From CAZUMW01 sp964621615 (GTDB lineage Bacteria; Desulfobacterota; WTBG01; CAIYCZ01; CAIRTM01), in the NCBI GenBank assembly GCA_964621615.1, contig CAZUMW010000006.1, forward strand, positions 1 to 64,000: a DNA stretch of 64,000 bases. The letters run 5' to 3'. Every line of letters starts with the position of its first letter. The stretch's first letter is position 1. Below, piece after piece: positions 52,718 through 62,142 of this stretch. The notes under the pieces are model-generated. The model was not told where the DNA came from. It did not search any database and saw nothing but the letters and a program-made list of their open reading frames with translations. Both the position numbers and the translations under genes were made by a program.

Positions 52718-54214
52718 TCAGTTGTTTCCATTCTTTTCAGCTGTCTGCGGCGCCGGCCTTAGCCAATATGCCGCACCCCGGAATACGTAGAAGGTAAACA
52801 TTACAAAATTTAGCGGCTCCTTGATAAGAGCCCGGTAGTAATGAAAAAATCTGCGCAATTTTGCGATAAAATTTTTGCTCAATGCTATACGCCTTTTTTT
52901 GACACGCCAGCTCAATGCGGCTTCAACATGCATCAACTCCCGCCAGGCAAGCAGCTCCCGGGTGGATAGCTCTGAAAAATTAACAACGACTTTTTGCTTG
53001 CTGGAAAATTCTGTATTGATTTTTGCTTTATCCGTGATGTAGCCATTTTCCAGGCCGAAATAATATGCAGGTGATCCGGGATAGGGATTCAAAATAGCGC
53101 AGGCAATTGTATCGGTGGGAAAATAACAGCTCCACATGCCCCGCCGGGTATTGAAAAGAGTGCGTCGATTCTCCCCGGGGGCCCCAATTACAAGTTGGAG
53201 AACAGTTCTCAACCCGTAGCGATATAACAGATTCATGGCATCAATATTCTGCTGCGGTGTAGTTTTTTTATTCATAACAGCCAGCATGCGATCATCAAAC
53301 GATTCAACCCCCACTTGAACACCGACACAATTATGGCTTTTCATCATGGATAATATGTCATCATTGAGATGGTCCGAACGCGCATTGGCCACCCAGTACA
53401 AATCATGTTTTTTTGCCAGCCCGCATACCTCTTTCAGGTTTTTTTTATTTCCTGTAAGGCATTCATCACTGAAGGAAAAAAAGCTGAACCCGCTTTCCTT
53501 TAGACTTTCCAAAATCGTTTCCAGCCGCTGACGGCTGTATGTCCGGTATCCCTTCAAATGACGATAACAAAAAAAACAATTGTAGGGGCACCCGCGGGCA
53601 AGAAAAATTGAAAGATATTTAAACCCTTTTTCTTTCAGTTTGCGGCTGCACTCATCAACTACGAAATAGGATGGTACTGCTGTTTGGTATTTACCAATTT
53701 TAATGTTCTTTAAATTGTATCCGGGGAGATCATCAAGCCTGACCGGCCTTTCCGGTTCCGTATGAATAACATTTCCGTTTTCCAGATAAATAATCCCCGG
53801 AATTTTTTTCCACTCCCCATCGCCCTCCAAAGCACCTATAAGCTTTGGCAAGGTTACATCCCCCTCTGCCTGAACAAGAACATCAACGTTGCACGTTTGT
53901 AAAATAAACTCATAATCTGCTATGACCTGGCCGCCGACCACAACAAAAACTTCCGGCTTGACCTGCTTCAAGCCATCGCAAAAAGCCTTGAGCGGCCTAT
54001 AGGTCGTGCCTATCCCGCCGGTGCCGACAAGGTCGTATTCATTTTCAGCAACAAGCTCGACCAGATGTTCAATAGTGTACTCTTCAATCTGATTATCAAT
54101 AATGTCAACAACATGCCCTTGAGCTTCCAAAATATCTTTATAGAAACTAAAATGCCAAGGTATGGATACTGTCGCACCTCTTCTTTGCTGAAACCGTATA
54201 AGAGCTGTTTTCAT
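52718..54214 (-). CDS. B12-binding-type radical SAM protein
   Basis: 498 aa. The N-terminal Rossmann-like part (about 1-150) resembles cobalamin-binding domains, with VVVGGQVIADYEFILQTCNVDVLVQAEGDVTLPKLI. The radical SAM core has CPYNCFFC (Cys209, 213, 216), then SFSDECLTGNKKNLKEVC and VGVQVGVESFDDRML. The C-terminus is helical. Such enzymes perform methylations, ring or backbone modifications; no cobalamin His motif (DxHxxG) is seen, so cobalamin use is uncertain. It is placed among glycosyltransferases, so an unusual sugar modification is likely. Confidence 0.82.
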   Translation of the reverse strand: MKTALIRFQQRRGATVSIPWHFSFYKDILEAQGHVVDIIDNQIEEYTIEHLVELVAENEYDLVGTGGIGTTYRPLKAFCDGLKQVKPEVFVVVGGQVIADYEFILQTCNVDVLVQAEGDVTLPKLIGALEGDGEWKKIPGIIYLENGNVIHTEPERPVRLDDLPGYNLKNIKIGKYQTAVPSYFVVDECSRKLKEKGFKYLSIFLARGCPYNCFFCYRHLKGYRTYSRQRLETILESLKESGFSFFSFSDECLTGNKKNLKEVCGLAKKHDLYWVANARSDHLNDDILSMMKSHNCVGVQVGVESFDDRMLAVMNKKTTPQQNIDAMNLLYRYGLRTVLQLVIGAPGENRRTLFNTRRGMWSCYFPTDTIACAILNPYPGSPAYYFGLENGYITDKAKINTEFSSKQKVVVNFSELSTRELLAWRELMHVEAALSWRVKKRRIALSKNFIAKLRRFFHYYRALIKEPLNFVMFTFYVFRGAAYWLRPAPQTAEKNGNN

Positions 54215-54323
54215 CGTTCAATCCAATGTGTCATATTGTTTAAAATCGTTCTCTATAAATTGACAGAACTTCGCAAGAGCAGCATTCTCTTTTACAGTCA
54301 GAAACAGCACATGAAAGCACCGG

Positions 54324-55577
54324 CTATACAGCAAGATTTTTAATCAGCTCGGCATACTGACTATCAATAACGCCTGTCGATGAAATGGCTGAAACCTCTT
54401 CGGATACACGCTGCATCGTTGTCTTATCAGCGCTTTTTATATCAACTATTCTGCTTACCCATACGTCACGATCAAGGGGACAAAGATACCCGTTAACACC
54501 GTTTGTGATCCACGTGTCAAACACTCCCGGTATATCATGCGCAACAACCGGCACCCCGCAGACGAGCGCTTCAAGAACGGGGGTCCCGAGCGCCTCACGG
54601 GTGGAGGGCATGACAAATACATCAGCCGCTTTTATATAGGCGGAAGGATCATCAATAAACTGCGGCATCAGCCTGACGCGGCTTGTAAGCTCTTTTTCTT
54701 CAATGGCATTACACAGAGAACGGTAGTAATCATGATCCCTATTCCGGTACGGCCCACCCCCTACTATAGGGCCCGCCAGAAGCAGCTTATAATTGTCGGG
54801 GAGCTTCTCTATAACATCAACAAGAAATCGCTGATTTTTCAGCGGCCAAAACTTCGCCACATACACAAGAAGCACCTCTGACATATCAGCAAATTGCAGC
54901 GCCGGCCGGTATTTTTCCTTTCGGTCGGGTTCAAAAAAATACCGATCTTCATCGACAGGGTTCGGGCGACACCAAATCTGGTTCTCCGCATATCCATAGT
55001 TCAAACACGTCTGTTTGAGGGCTGGAGAAATGCACACAATATTGGTTTGATGTGGAAATCCTTTACCAAAAAAAAGCGATACCATGAGGGGAGCATATTG
55101 ATGGGGATCATTTACCAGGTTTACCAGCTCAACGATAAGCGGCATCCCGGTAATTTTTGCATACAGCACTGCAGCAGAGGTGACATAAACATTGCCGAAG
55201 ACATGGATCAGATTATATCGGGATCGGTTCTTAAATAAAAAATATATGACGGGGAAGGCCTCTGAAAAATAATTAATACAGCGGGCAGCCCGGAATAAAA
55301 AGCCACCAATCAACTTCCAAATGAAATTTTTTTTGTTTCTGTTTTTGTTTTCGGGGAACAGTTTGCGGGCGACAACATGGACAGTTATATTATCATACCG
55401 ATATGCTCTGCTCTTATTTCCAGTTACTGAGCCAGCCAGCACTTCAAACGATATATTATATTTTGCAGAAAGCCGTTTATATGTATTATGGGCACGATAT
55501 GCAGAGCCGGCATACTCCGGAAGATATTTGCTGCTGACTACCAACACCGACAGCGGTCTGTCTTTGTTCTTATTCAT
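54324..55577 (-). CDS. Glycosyltransferase family 4
   Basis: 417 aa. LSVLVVSSKYLPEYAGSAYRAHNTYKRLSAKYN, YNLIHVFGNVYVTSAAVLYAKITGMPLIVELVNLVNDPHQYAP, and the donor site VYVAKFWPLKNQRFLVDVIEKLPDNYKLLLAGP, MPSTREALGTPVLEALVCGVPVVAHDIPGVFDTW. The GSAYRAH acceptor loop differs from the GGAQ group. It ends 110 bp before the radical SAM gene's start. Intact. Confidence 0.88.
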   Translation of the reverse strand: MNKNKDRPLSVLVVSSKYLPEYAGSAYRAHNTYKRLSAKYNISFEVLAGSVTGNKSRAYRYDNITVHVVARKLFPENKNRNKKNFIWKLIGGFLFRAARCINYFSEAFPVIYFLFKNRSRYNLIHVFGNVYVTSAAVLYAKITGMPLIVELVNLVNDPHQYAPLMVSLFFGKGFPHQTNIVCISPALKQTCLNYGYAENQIWCRPNPVDEDRYFFEPDRKEKYRPALQFADMSEVLLVYVAKFWPLKNQRFLVDVIEKLPDNYKLLLAGPIVGGGPYRNRDHDYYRSLCNAIEEKELTSRVRLMPQFIDDPSAYIKAADVFVMPSTREALGTPVLEALVCGVPVVAHDIPGVFDTWITNGVNGYLCPLDRDVWVSRIVDIKSADKTTMQRVSEEVSAISSTGVIDSQYAELIKNLAV

Positions 55578-55581
55578 GCGT

Positions 55582-56868
55582 CTAAGAGTCTGATATCATT
55601 TCTTCCAATAGGCGGAAAGTGCGGCTGCTGGCTTTTCCATCCTGATAGTCACAAACGAGGCGGGATAACTTTTTGCGCGCTCCGGAGAAGCCATCACGAT
55701 GATGCAGAATATCATCCAGACAATTAATAAAATCTTTTTGCGTTTTCGGCTTGGGCCCCGGTGTCACCGAATCATAATCACCGTTAAACGCTCCCATTTT
55801 CTGCATGTATTCATCAATATCATAGGGAACAAATATCATCGGCCGGTCAAGAAGCAAAAAATCATACAGTATGGATGAATAATCGGTAATAAGAAAATCG
55901 GAAAGCAGCATAAGCATTTGCGTGTCGGAATAATCCTGCATTGAAATAACTTTAATATGTCCGCAATAAGACAGGAGCTTTTGCCACCGCGTGTCGCCAC
56001 GCTGGCGACGCATATCAACAGGGTGCGGCCGTATAATTATATATAGATTGTTGCGCGTCAGGTAATCAGCAAGAACAGATATATCTGCATCGCTGAACGG
56101 GAAATACCACACCGGCCCCCACTTTCTCCAGGTAGGGGCATAAAGGCCGGTTTTGCCGGTCAACCCGAACCGCTCACAGATATTTTTCAGCTCAGGCTCC
56201 GGATTCTCATACAGTATGTCATTGCGGGGGAACCCGGTTATTTTAATATTATCAGGTGATACCGGAATATTTTTTCTCTGCTGCTCCGCTGCCCACTGAG
56301 AGCTTGAAATCATGCAGGCAATATTACCGGTGAGGCTTTCGGCGTGTTTTTTATCACGAAGCCCTCCGCCCGCTGAAAAAAGTTCGCCGCCGCGCAGCGG
56401 TATGCCATGATGAAGGTACAGCTCTTTTTGTTTGTGCGGATTGGCCCCAAAAGGCAATACATCCTGTGACCCGTGAGAGGTAACCCGGGCCGCCGCTTTT
56501 ATTGCCAGCCACATTCCTTTTAGGCTTTTTTTCAGATACGCCTCGCCGCCCAGGCTGCGTATCCGGACAACCACAGTTTGTTCATCAGACAGCCATACGC
56601 TGCGAATATCAGAGCCCTCACGCTTCAGCGCATAGACAAAAAGCGCCTTGCTGTTATCTCCAAATGCCTTGCCACCAAAGGCGCCGAATAAAACAAGCCT
56701 ACAGTCTTTTCGCACCACACAGGACATCACCCATAAAAAAATCGACATTGTTTTGCGCTTCACATATTCCCAGGATATAATTGCCGGACGGAAAATAGCC
56801 ACTGTGGATTTTAAATTGGCATACAATATTATATTTATCAGGCCGTTACCCGATACTGCTGCATCCAC
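55582..56868 (-). CDS. CDP-glycerol:polyglycerophosphate glycerophosphotransferase family (TagB/TagF-like)
   Basis: 428 aa by ATG 56868, which overlaps the 3' end of the asparagine synthetase gene; an internal ATG 56748 (MSIFLW) is possible. Hallmarks: VLFGAFGGKAFGDNSKALFVYAL, LHHGIPLRGGELF, KITGFPRNDILYE, IIIRPHPVDMRR and LLSDFLITDYSSILYDFLLLDRPMIFV (the TDYSS motif of TagB/F). These enzymes transfer polyol phosphate from CDP-polyols to lipid-linked glycans. In a Gram-negative locus this points to glycerol- or ribitol-phosphate decoration of the surface polymer. A LicC-like nucleotidyltransferase is encoded nearby. Confidence 0.85.
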   Translation of the reverse strand: MDAAVSGNGLINIILYANLKSTVAIFRPAIISWEYVKRKTMSIFLWVMSCVVRKDCRLVLFGAFGGKAFGDNSKALFVYALKREGSDIRSVWLSDEQTVVVRIRSLGGEAYLKKSLKGMWLAIKAAARVTSHGSQDVLPFGANPHKQKELYLHHGIPLRGGELFSAGGGLRDKKHAESLTGNIACMISSSQWAAEQQRKNIPVSPDNIKITGFPRNDILYENPEPELKNICERFGLTGKTGLYAPTWRKWGPVWYFPFSDADISVLADYLTRNNLYIIIRPHPVDMRRQRGDTRWQKLLSYCGHIKVISMQDYSDTQMLMLLSDFLITDYSSILYDFLLLDRPMIFVPYDIDEYMQKMGAFNGDYDSVTPGPKPKTQKDFINCLDDILHHRDGFSGARKKLSRLVCDYQDGKASSRTFRLLEEMISDS

Positions 56869-58727
56869 AACTCAATATTAAGCAGCATCCATATGGGCAT
56901 CGACCGCTGTGAACGCGTTGGGGAACAATCCTCTTTTATCCAATTTTCAATCGTTTTTCGCTCGAAAAGCGGGCGCGATAATGCCCTGCTGCTGAGCAAA
57001 ATATCAGAAGCCCTTTTAGACAGACCGCTTCCCATCCACTCATGAAGCGGAACCGGAAAGCCAACCTTTTTTCGCTGAAGAATGGATTGCGGAAGGGTGT
57101 TATTATATATTCTCCGCAAAGCATATTTGGTAATATCATACACCTCGCTTATCTGCCGGGCGGTCAACACAGAGGCGGCAATTTTATGCGGAAACGATAT
57201 CCAGCGAAGTTTATAATGCACCGGAAGGCTATTAACATATTCCACAAGCTCATGATCAACAAAGGGAACACGGGCTTCAACCGCCGATGACATGGTCATG
57301 GCGTCAAGGCGGCGAAGCAACCCCTGAAGATGGTGCTTTTGAAAAATCCACATGTATTGTTCCGGAGGCGCAAGCCTGCTCAAACGGCTGAAACACGTTT
57401 TGTAAAACGATTGGTTAAAAAGATCGAAGGAGACTGCATCTTTAAGCGGCTGCGACAGCAATTCTTGTTTCTGAGCATATTCAATATATGAGTACTGATG
57501 CACAAAATGCTCTCTCCGGCAGATATTGACATTCCTCCCACGGACACCCTTTCCCGGCAGAGCATCATAGGCGCTTCTAAATATTCGACCATATCCGCCA
57601 AACAGCTCATCTGCGCCCTCGCCCGACAAAACAACACTGATATGTTTTTTCAACTCCTCGGAAAGCAGATAAAGAGGTATTTCATTGGGCACTGACAGCG
57701 GCTGATCTTTGATGCCTATAGCTTTGGGAAGAAGGTCAAAATAATCCTCACAGTCAAGCGTAATTTCATGATGTTCAGTTTGCAGCTGCTCAGCAACACA
57801 TCGCGCATATTCAAACTCGTTATATCCTTTTTCAGGAAACCCGACCGTAAACGTCTTAACCGGCTTATTGGACACCTGCACCATAGAAGCCACAATAGCG
57901 CTGGAATCAAGACCTCCGCTCAAATAAGCGCCAAAAGGGACATCGCTTATCATCCTGAATCGCACAGACTGCTCCAGCAGCTGCTCAATGCGGCTGAGAG
58001 CTTCCTCTTCGCCGGGGTCCTGTTTATCGGCAATGACGGACAAATCCCAGTAGCGTACGGTTTTGCGCATATAGTTTCCCGCTATGTAATGACATCCGGG
58101 GGGAATCTCATGTATGCCCTTATAAAAGGTTTTGTTTCCAAGAACCATTCGATAGCTGAGATAATCACTTATCGCAGCAGGATTTATAACCGCTTCAACC
58201 CCCGGGTAACTCAATAGCGCTTTTATTTCAGAAGCAAAAACGAGCGAATCGCCGCGCCAGGTGTAGTACAGGGGTTTTATCCCGAACCGGTCCCGCGATA
58301 AAAGCAGCTGACTGTTTTTTCTGTCATATATCGCAAGAGACCACATTCCGTTGAATTTTTCAAAACACCTGCGGCCCCAGCAATGATAGGCTTTCAAAAC
58401 CACCTCCGTATCGCAGTGCGATGCGAAGCGGTACCCCTTATCATTGAGCAGATCTCTCAAATAGTGAAAATTATAGACCTCCCCATTGAACACCAGAACA
58501 AACCGGCCATCATCGCTGCACATTGGCTGATGACCTAACTGGCTGACATCCTGAATGCTGAGCCGCGTGTGCACCAGAACTGTCAGCTTCTGTTCAGGCA
58601 TATTTTCCACAAAAACACCATGATCGTCAGGGCCGCGATGAGATAATAGCCCCACAGCCGTACGCCCAAAATCAGCCGCGCCATTCCGTGTTAATGCACT
58701 GTTATAAACACCTGCAATACCGCACAT
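56838..58727 (-). CDS. asnB: Asparagine synthetase B family protein (glutamine-hydrolysing)
   Basis: 629 aa. N-terminal MCGIAGVY with catalytic Cys2 starts the glutaminase domain (to about 200), with LSHRGPDDHG and LVFNGEVYN. The synthetase domain has the PP-loop YLSGGLDSSAIVASM (SGGLDSS at 270-276) and LSGEGADELFGGYGR. Both active sites are complete. In polysaccharide loci, close relatives (WbpS-type) amidate sugar uronic acids rather than making free asparagine. Position between a TagB/F-like gene and a nucleotidyltransferase gene supports that role; housekeeping asparagine synthesis is the alternative. Confidence 0.88.
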   Translation of the reverse strand: MCGIAGVYNSALTRNGAADFGRTAVGLLSHRGPDDHGVFVENMPEQKLTVLVHTRLSIQDVSQLGHQPMCSDDGRFVLVFNGEVYNFHYLRDLLNDKGYRFASHCDTEVVLKAYHCWGRRCFEKFNGMWSLAIYDRKNSQLLLSRDRFGIKPLYYTWRGDSLVFASEIKALLSYPGVEAVINPAAISDYLSYRMVLGNKTFYKGIHEIPPGCHYIAGNYMRKTVRYWDLSVIADKQDPGEEEALSRIEQLLEQSVRFRMISDVPFGAYLSGGLDSSAIVASMVQVSNKPVKTFTVGFPEKGYNEFEYARCVAEQLQTEHHEITLDCEDYFDLLPKAIGIKDQPLSVPNEIPLYLLSEELKKHISVVLSGEGADELFGGYGRIFRSAYDALPGKGVRGRNVNICRREHFVHQYSYIEYAQKQELLSQPLKDAVSFDLFNQSFYKTCFSRLSRLAPPEQYMWIFQKHHLQGLLRRLDAMTMSSAVEARVPFVDHELVEYVNSLPVHYKLRWISFPHKIAASVLTARQISEVYDITKYALRRIYNNTLPQSILQRKKVGFPVPLHEWMGSGLSKRASDILLSSRALSRPLFERKTIENWIKEDCSPTRSQRSMPIWMLLNIELWMQQYRVTA

Positions 58728-58752
58728 ATGATAGTTTGTTCCATTAAACCGG

Positions 58753-59508
58753 CTAAAGGCCCGGTCCGAATCGATAATGGATAACCGAATTCAGCGTTTT
58801 AATATCAGGATGGAAATCGATTTCTTTCCATTCGCTGTGATGAATCTCGGCTGTTTTTACTACATTCTGCGCGTCAGCTAGCGCATTAAATATTTCAAGC
58901 CAAAACCGGTTTAAATACTCTTTTTTCCTGATCAGCCTAAGCATCGCATTGACAAAAAGCATTCTGCTCTGCCTTCCGCGCACAAGTGCGAGCCCAACAG
59001 ATTCCGCATGGGTCTTGTCCTGCTCAATTTCTTTATGAACCCGAAGGGCAGCTCCTGTTTTGCTGAGGGTTACTTTCATATCGTCTGCATCGTAGCTGTC
59101 TTTCCGGTTTATGGTAATTTGTATTATTTCTTTCTCTTCTGAATAAACACGATTAAAAATATCCGGCTTGTAAATGTTATCACCATTGCTTATCATGTAA
59201 TCGTTATCCGTCATAAGCAAATGGCCGAGCCATAGAGAGACCAGGTTGTTGCTGACGTCATAAAAAGGGTTATAGAGCAGCGAAATAGCCACTTTACTGC
59301 GATACTGCTCAACGGTTTGCTCAATCTGCTCGTGCTTATAGCCTGTAATAAAAATAATTTCATCAAAAAGCCCTGAATTTGCCGCCACGGTTATCTGACG
59401 CTCCAGCAGCGTGGTGCCGTCACCAAGATCTATGAGTGCTTTGGGCCTGTCTTTGGTAAGCGGCCACAGGCGAGAGCCTGTCCCCGCGCTCAATATGAAT
59501 AATTTCAT
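58753..59508 (-). CDS. Sugar- or choline-phosphate nucleotidyltransferase (LicC-like)
   Basis: 251 aa from ATG 59508 (MKLFILSAGTGSRLWPLTKDRPKALIDLGDGTTLLERQI); an ATG ten codons upstream is possible. The GxGxR motif and Lys25 of RPKAL form the nucleotide site; ISNGDNIY holds the metal Asp, and the C-terminal ENADVV/EIDFHPDIKTLNSVI-like end is typical of small LicC/GlmU-type CTP/NTP transferases. LicC activates phosphocholine as CDP-choline, and other members act on sugar or aminoethyl phosphates. Paired with the TagB/F-like transferase it may supply a CDP-activated alcohol. 11 bp after the nitrilase gene. Confidence 0.8.
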   Translation of the reverse strand: MKLFILSAGTGSRLWPLTKDRPKALIDLGDGTTLLERQITVAANSGLFDEIIFITGYKHEQIEQTVEQYRSKVAISLLYNPFYDVSNNLVSLWLGHLLMTDNDYMISNGDNIYKPDIFNRVYSEEKEIIQITINRKDSYDADDMKVTLSKTGAALRVHKEIEQDKTHAESVGLALVRGRQSRMLFVNAMLRLIRKKEYLNRFWLEIFNALADAQNVVKTAEIHHSEWKEIDFHPDIKTLNSVIHYRFGPGL

Positions 59509-59519
59509 ATCATCTCCTT

Positions 59520-60245
59520 TTACGGTATTTCCACACACAGGACATCTTCCATATGTTCACCGAGCTTTCCAAGCACTTCACCTTTTGCATCTACGGCCAT
59601 GGTTCCCCCGAGCGAAATCCTGCCGCGGCACCATCCTGCAGCATTGACTTTCAAAACCGGGATGCCGAAATCATATGCCCGGACAACTGGTATAGCGATA
59701 TTCCTGTGTTTCTTCCATTCCGCTTCCGCCGGTTCATAAAAGTGTGCGGACTGAATGATAATGGCGCTGCATAAGCGCTCCCTCAGCTCTTTGAACAGCT
59801 CCTCGTGCGACTGGTCCCTGCATACCAGCACACCTATATGACAGTCCCGTATAGTATAGATGCCGGGCACATCGCCGGCCACAAACAAAGAGTTCTCTTC
59901 CTGCGTTAAACACTGTTTTTTATACCAGGTGCGCGAGCCGTCGGGATTAAGAAAACAGCTGCAATTAAAAAGTCTACCCTTATCGAGAAGCGGCGTTCCG
60001 ATAACCGCAGCACTATCTTTCTTTATTACGGTATTGTGAATGACATCGATTGCATTCCTGAGGGTTTTGTCATTGCGGGCCTCCTTGAACTTCCCCAGCC
60101 GTCCCAGATCATAGCCGGTAAGAGAGCATTCCGGAAACACAATAAGATCGGTTGAGTGCTGCTGAATATGCCGTATGTGGACTGCCGTATTGTCGGCAAT
60201 ATTATCCGAAAGCGCAATCTGTGCAAGGCATGTCCGCATAGTCAT
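59520..60245 (-). CDS. Carbon-nitrogen hydrolase (nitrilase superfamily)
   Basis: 241 aa. The triad is complete: Glu39 in IVFPECSLTGYD, Lys109/110 in TWYKKQCL and Cys142 in HIGVLVCRDQSHEELF. Members hydrolyse amides or nitriles, or act as glutaminases attached to NAD synthetase. Encoded directly between a LicC-like nucleotidyltransferase and an asparagine-synthetase-like protein that lacks its own glutaminase Cys, which suggests the nitrilase may supply ammonia to it. Alternatively a de-amidating enzyme for the glycan. Start ATG 60245 or 60239. Confidence 0.85.
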   Translation of the reverse strand: MTMRTCLAQIALSDNIADNTAVHIRHIQQHSTDLIVFPECSLTGYDLGRLGKFKEARNDKTLRNAIDVIHNTVIKKDSAAVIGTPLLDKGRLFNCSCFLNPDGSRTWYKKQCLTQEENSLFVAGDVPGIYTIRDCHIGVLVCRDQSHEELFKELRERLCSAIIIQSAHFYEPAEAEWKKHRNIAIPVVRAYDFGIPVLKVNAAGWCRGRISLGGTMAVDAKGEVLGKLGEHMEDVLCVEIP

Positions 60246-60255
60246 GATACACCCA

Positions 60256-60360
60256 CTAATAAAAGCTGCGGAGCAGCGTCAGGAACTCTGCATCGATTTC
60301 ACCGGCATAGCGCGCATTATCGTCTTTCAGTCCGAAACCGCGTTGCCGGATTGTCATCAT
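60256..60360 (-). CDS. Possible 34-aa coupled small ORF
   Basis: Minus-strand frame MMTIRQRGFGLKDDNARYAG..., stopping at 60256-60258. Its start overlaps the stop of the asparagine-synthetase-like gene (ATGATGA), a coupling arrangement, and it ends 10 bp before the nitrilase start. Without it this would be an unusual 110-bp gap in an otherwise tight operon. Too short for a firm call; may be a degraded gene or chance. Confidence 0.3.
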   Translation of the reverse strand: MMTIRQRGFGLKDDNARYAGEIDAEFLTLLRSFY

Positions 60361-62141
60361 TCAATAAGGTTTTCCCACGCCATTAAAAACCCGTCCACGG
60401 TCAGCAGAGTCACCAGAAGATCGCCTGCGTCAGCGGTTTTGTGCAGATGATCTTCGGCAATCTTTTTAATGAAGTCCATATCAAAGCATCCCAAAGCTGC
60501 AAGGCGTTCGGATCTCCCAAGTTTACCGGCGGCGGTTCTCAACACAGGAATATTTCTCAAAACAGCGTTGCGGTCATGCCAGGATTTTTCGCTTTGGGAG
60601 GGAGGGCCGGGGAAAGCGCACGGGATGTGTATTTTCCTGCACAAAACGTTTATGTAGAACTCTGCTGTTGCAGCTGCAGGGCTCCTGTCTGCACGCATGT
60701 TTGTATTCGCGTTGGGCACGCGCATCAGCGGAGGAACCATATGTGCAATGCTTCTTTTAAAAAGGCGTGCCCCGAAACGATGTTCAACAGGCAGGGAAAG
60801 ATAAAAATCATACAGCTCATTTTCAAACGCCGGGCATCGCTCTTCGATATAAAAGCGCAGGCTTTCGATGTTGAGGTGGGTGTAATGCCGGGAAAGATTT
60901 GAATTGTGGATATACTCCCAGATATCATACCGGTCAGCAGTGAAATCAGAAGCTTCCTCAACCAGCCGCCTGATAGATTCAATTATATATCCCGTGAAGT
61001 CACTCCTTTTTTCCTTCTTGAGCAGCGACAGAACACCCGGGTGCTTCAAGCGATACGGGGCCCGCTCATAGTAGTGATGCGCCACATCAGCTTTAACCGG
61101 GAGAAGCCGCTTTACATATGTTGGCCTTCCGGCTATTTTAACCCTTTTTGCAGGAAGATACATCCCCTGAAAAAAATAATCCAGCCCGTGCCCATGGAGG
61201 AGAACTTCGCTTTGCTGGCCGAAAGCTTCTTTAAGGCCAAGGAAGTGTGCATGATCATATACATACATACCGCTGCCAAGGCGCACCGCGTCGGGTAATA
61301 TATCAGCGTAATGCGACGGGGCCCTTTTTACAAAAAAATGTTCAGACTGACGCTTTTCGGCAAGCAGCGCAGCAATCCGGCACTCGTTGGTATAATGCTC
61401 ACCGATCGTATAGCAGATGACCTGAGGGGGGAGCGCTGCCAGAACCGCCCGCGAATCAAGGCCTCCGCTCAGCAGCAGACCGTACCGCACTCCATCTGCG
61501 AGATATTTTTCACATGAGGAACGAAGAAGATCCGACAAGGCGCGGATGTTTTCTTTTACCGGGGCGGTCGTTTTCGTATAATCGGGCTGCCAGTATCGCC
61601 GCACGGTGAGATCGCCCCCCTCGGCCCGCCATGACAAAACTGCCCCTCCCGGCATAGCCTTAACTTTTGAGTCAAAAGATTTTGTCCCTAAAAGGCGCTG
61701 CATATATATAAACTCATATACCGCCTGCGGCTGAAAAACGATCCGGGCATATTTCTGAAACAGCTTTAAAAGCGACAGATAATTGGTGCCCCCGCCAAAT
61801 GACCTGTTTTCGGATATATAAAAAAAAGGCCACGATCCGAACCGGTCCGTGACTGCGCATATTTTTTTACTGGTCGAATCAACGAGGACCAGCAAAAACG
61901 TTCCGTTGATTTCTTTAAGAAAACCGTTCTCCTCCGCATACGATACAAACATGGATGCTATCCGGTGCCGATCAACTGAATTCTGCCAAATGGGTGAGCC
62001 GAGAACATAGGCGGTTTTGTCCCCCTCTGCATGGACATACACAGGGTGAAACACCTGTTCGCTTGTCGTTTCACATGCCTGCCATCGGTTTCCCGTAATT
62101 CCCGGAGATATAATCGTGAAGCCGGGTATTGACCGTTTCAT
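60357..62141 (-). CDS. Asparagine-synthetase-like amide ligase without glutaminase nucleophile
   Basis: 594 aa. The C-terminal synthetase domain is complete, with PP-loop LLLSGGLDSRAVLAAL (SGGLDS 225-230) and the later LLHGHGLDYFFQGMY in place of the usual GEGADELFGGY. The N-terminal domain keeps the fold (FGSWPFFYIS, FGGGTNYLSL) but begins MKRSIPGF, with no Cys2. It therefore cannot hydrolyse glutamine; it must use free ammonia, another amine, or ammonia from a partner such as the nearby nitrilase. Related Cys-less members make amide or lactam bonds in natural products. Coupled to the radical SAM gene upstream by a 1-bp gap. Confidence 0.82.
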   Translation of the reverse strand: MKRSIPGFTIISPGITGNRWQACETTSEQVFHPVYVHAEGDKTAYVLGSPIWQNSVDRHRIASMFVSYAEENGFLKEINGTFLLVLVDSTSKKICAVTDRFGSWPFFYISENRSFGGGTNYLSLLKLFQKYARIVFQPQAVYEFIYMQRLLGTKSFDSKVKAMPGGAVLSWRAEGGDLTVRRYWQPDYTKTTAPVKENIRALSDLLRSSCEKYLADGVRYGLLLSGGLDSRAVLAALPPQVICYTIGEHYTNECRIAALLAEKRQSEHFFVKRAPSHYADILPDAVRLGSGMYVYDHAHFLGLKEAFGQQSEVLLHGHGLDYFFQGMYLPAKRVKIAGRPTYVKRLLPVKADVAHHYYERAPYRLKHPGVLSLLKKEKRSDFTGYIIESIRRLVEEASDFTADRYDIWEYIHNSNLSRHYTHLNIESLRFYIEERCPAFENELYDFYLSLPVEHRFGARLFKRSIAHMVPPLMRVPNANTNMRADRSPAAATAEFYINVLCRKIHIPCAFPGPPSQSEKSWHDRNAVLRNIPVLRTAAGKLGRSERLAALGCFDMDFIKKIAEDHLHKTADAGDLLVTLLTVDGFLMAWENLIE

Positions 62142-62142
62142 T

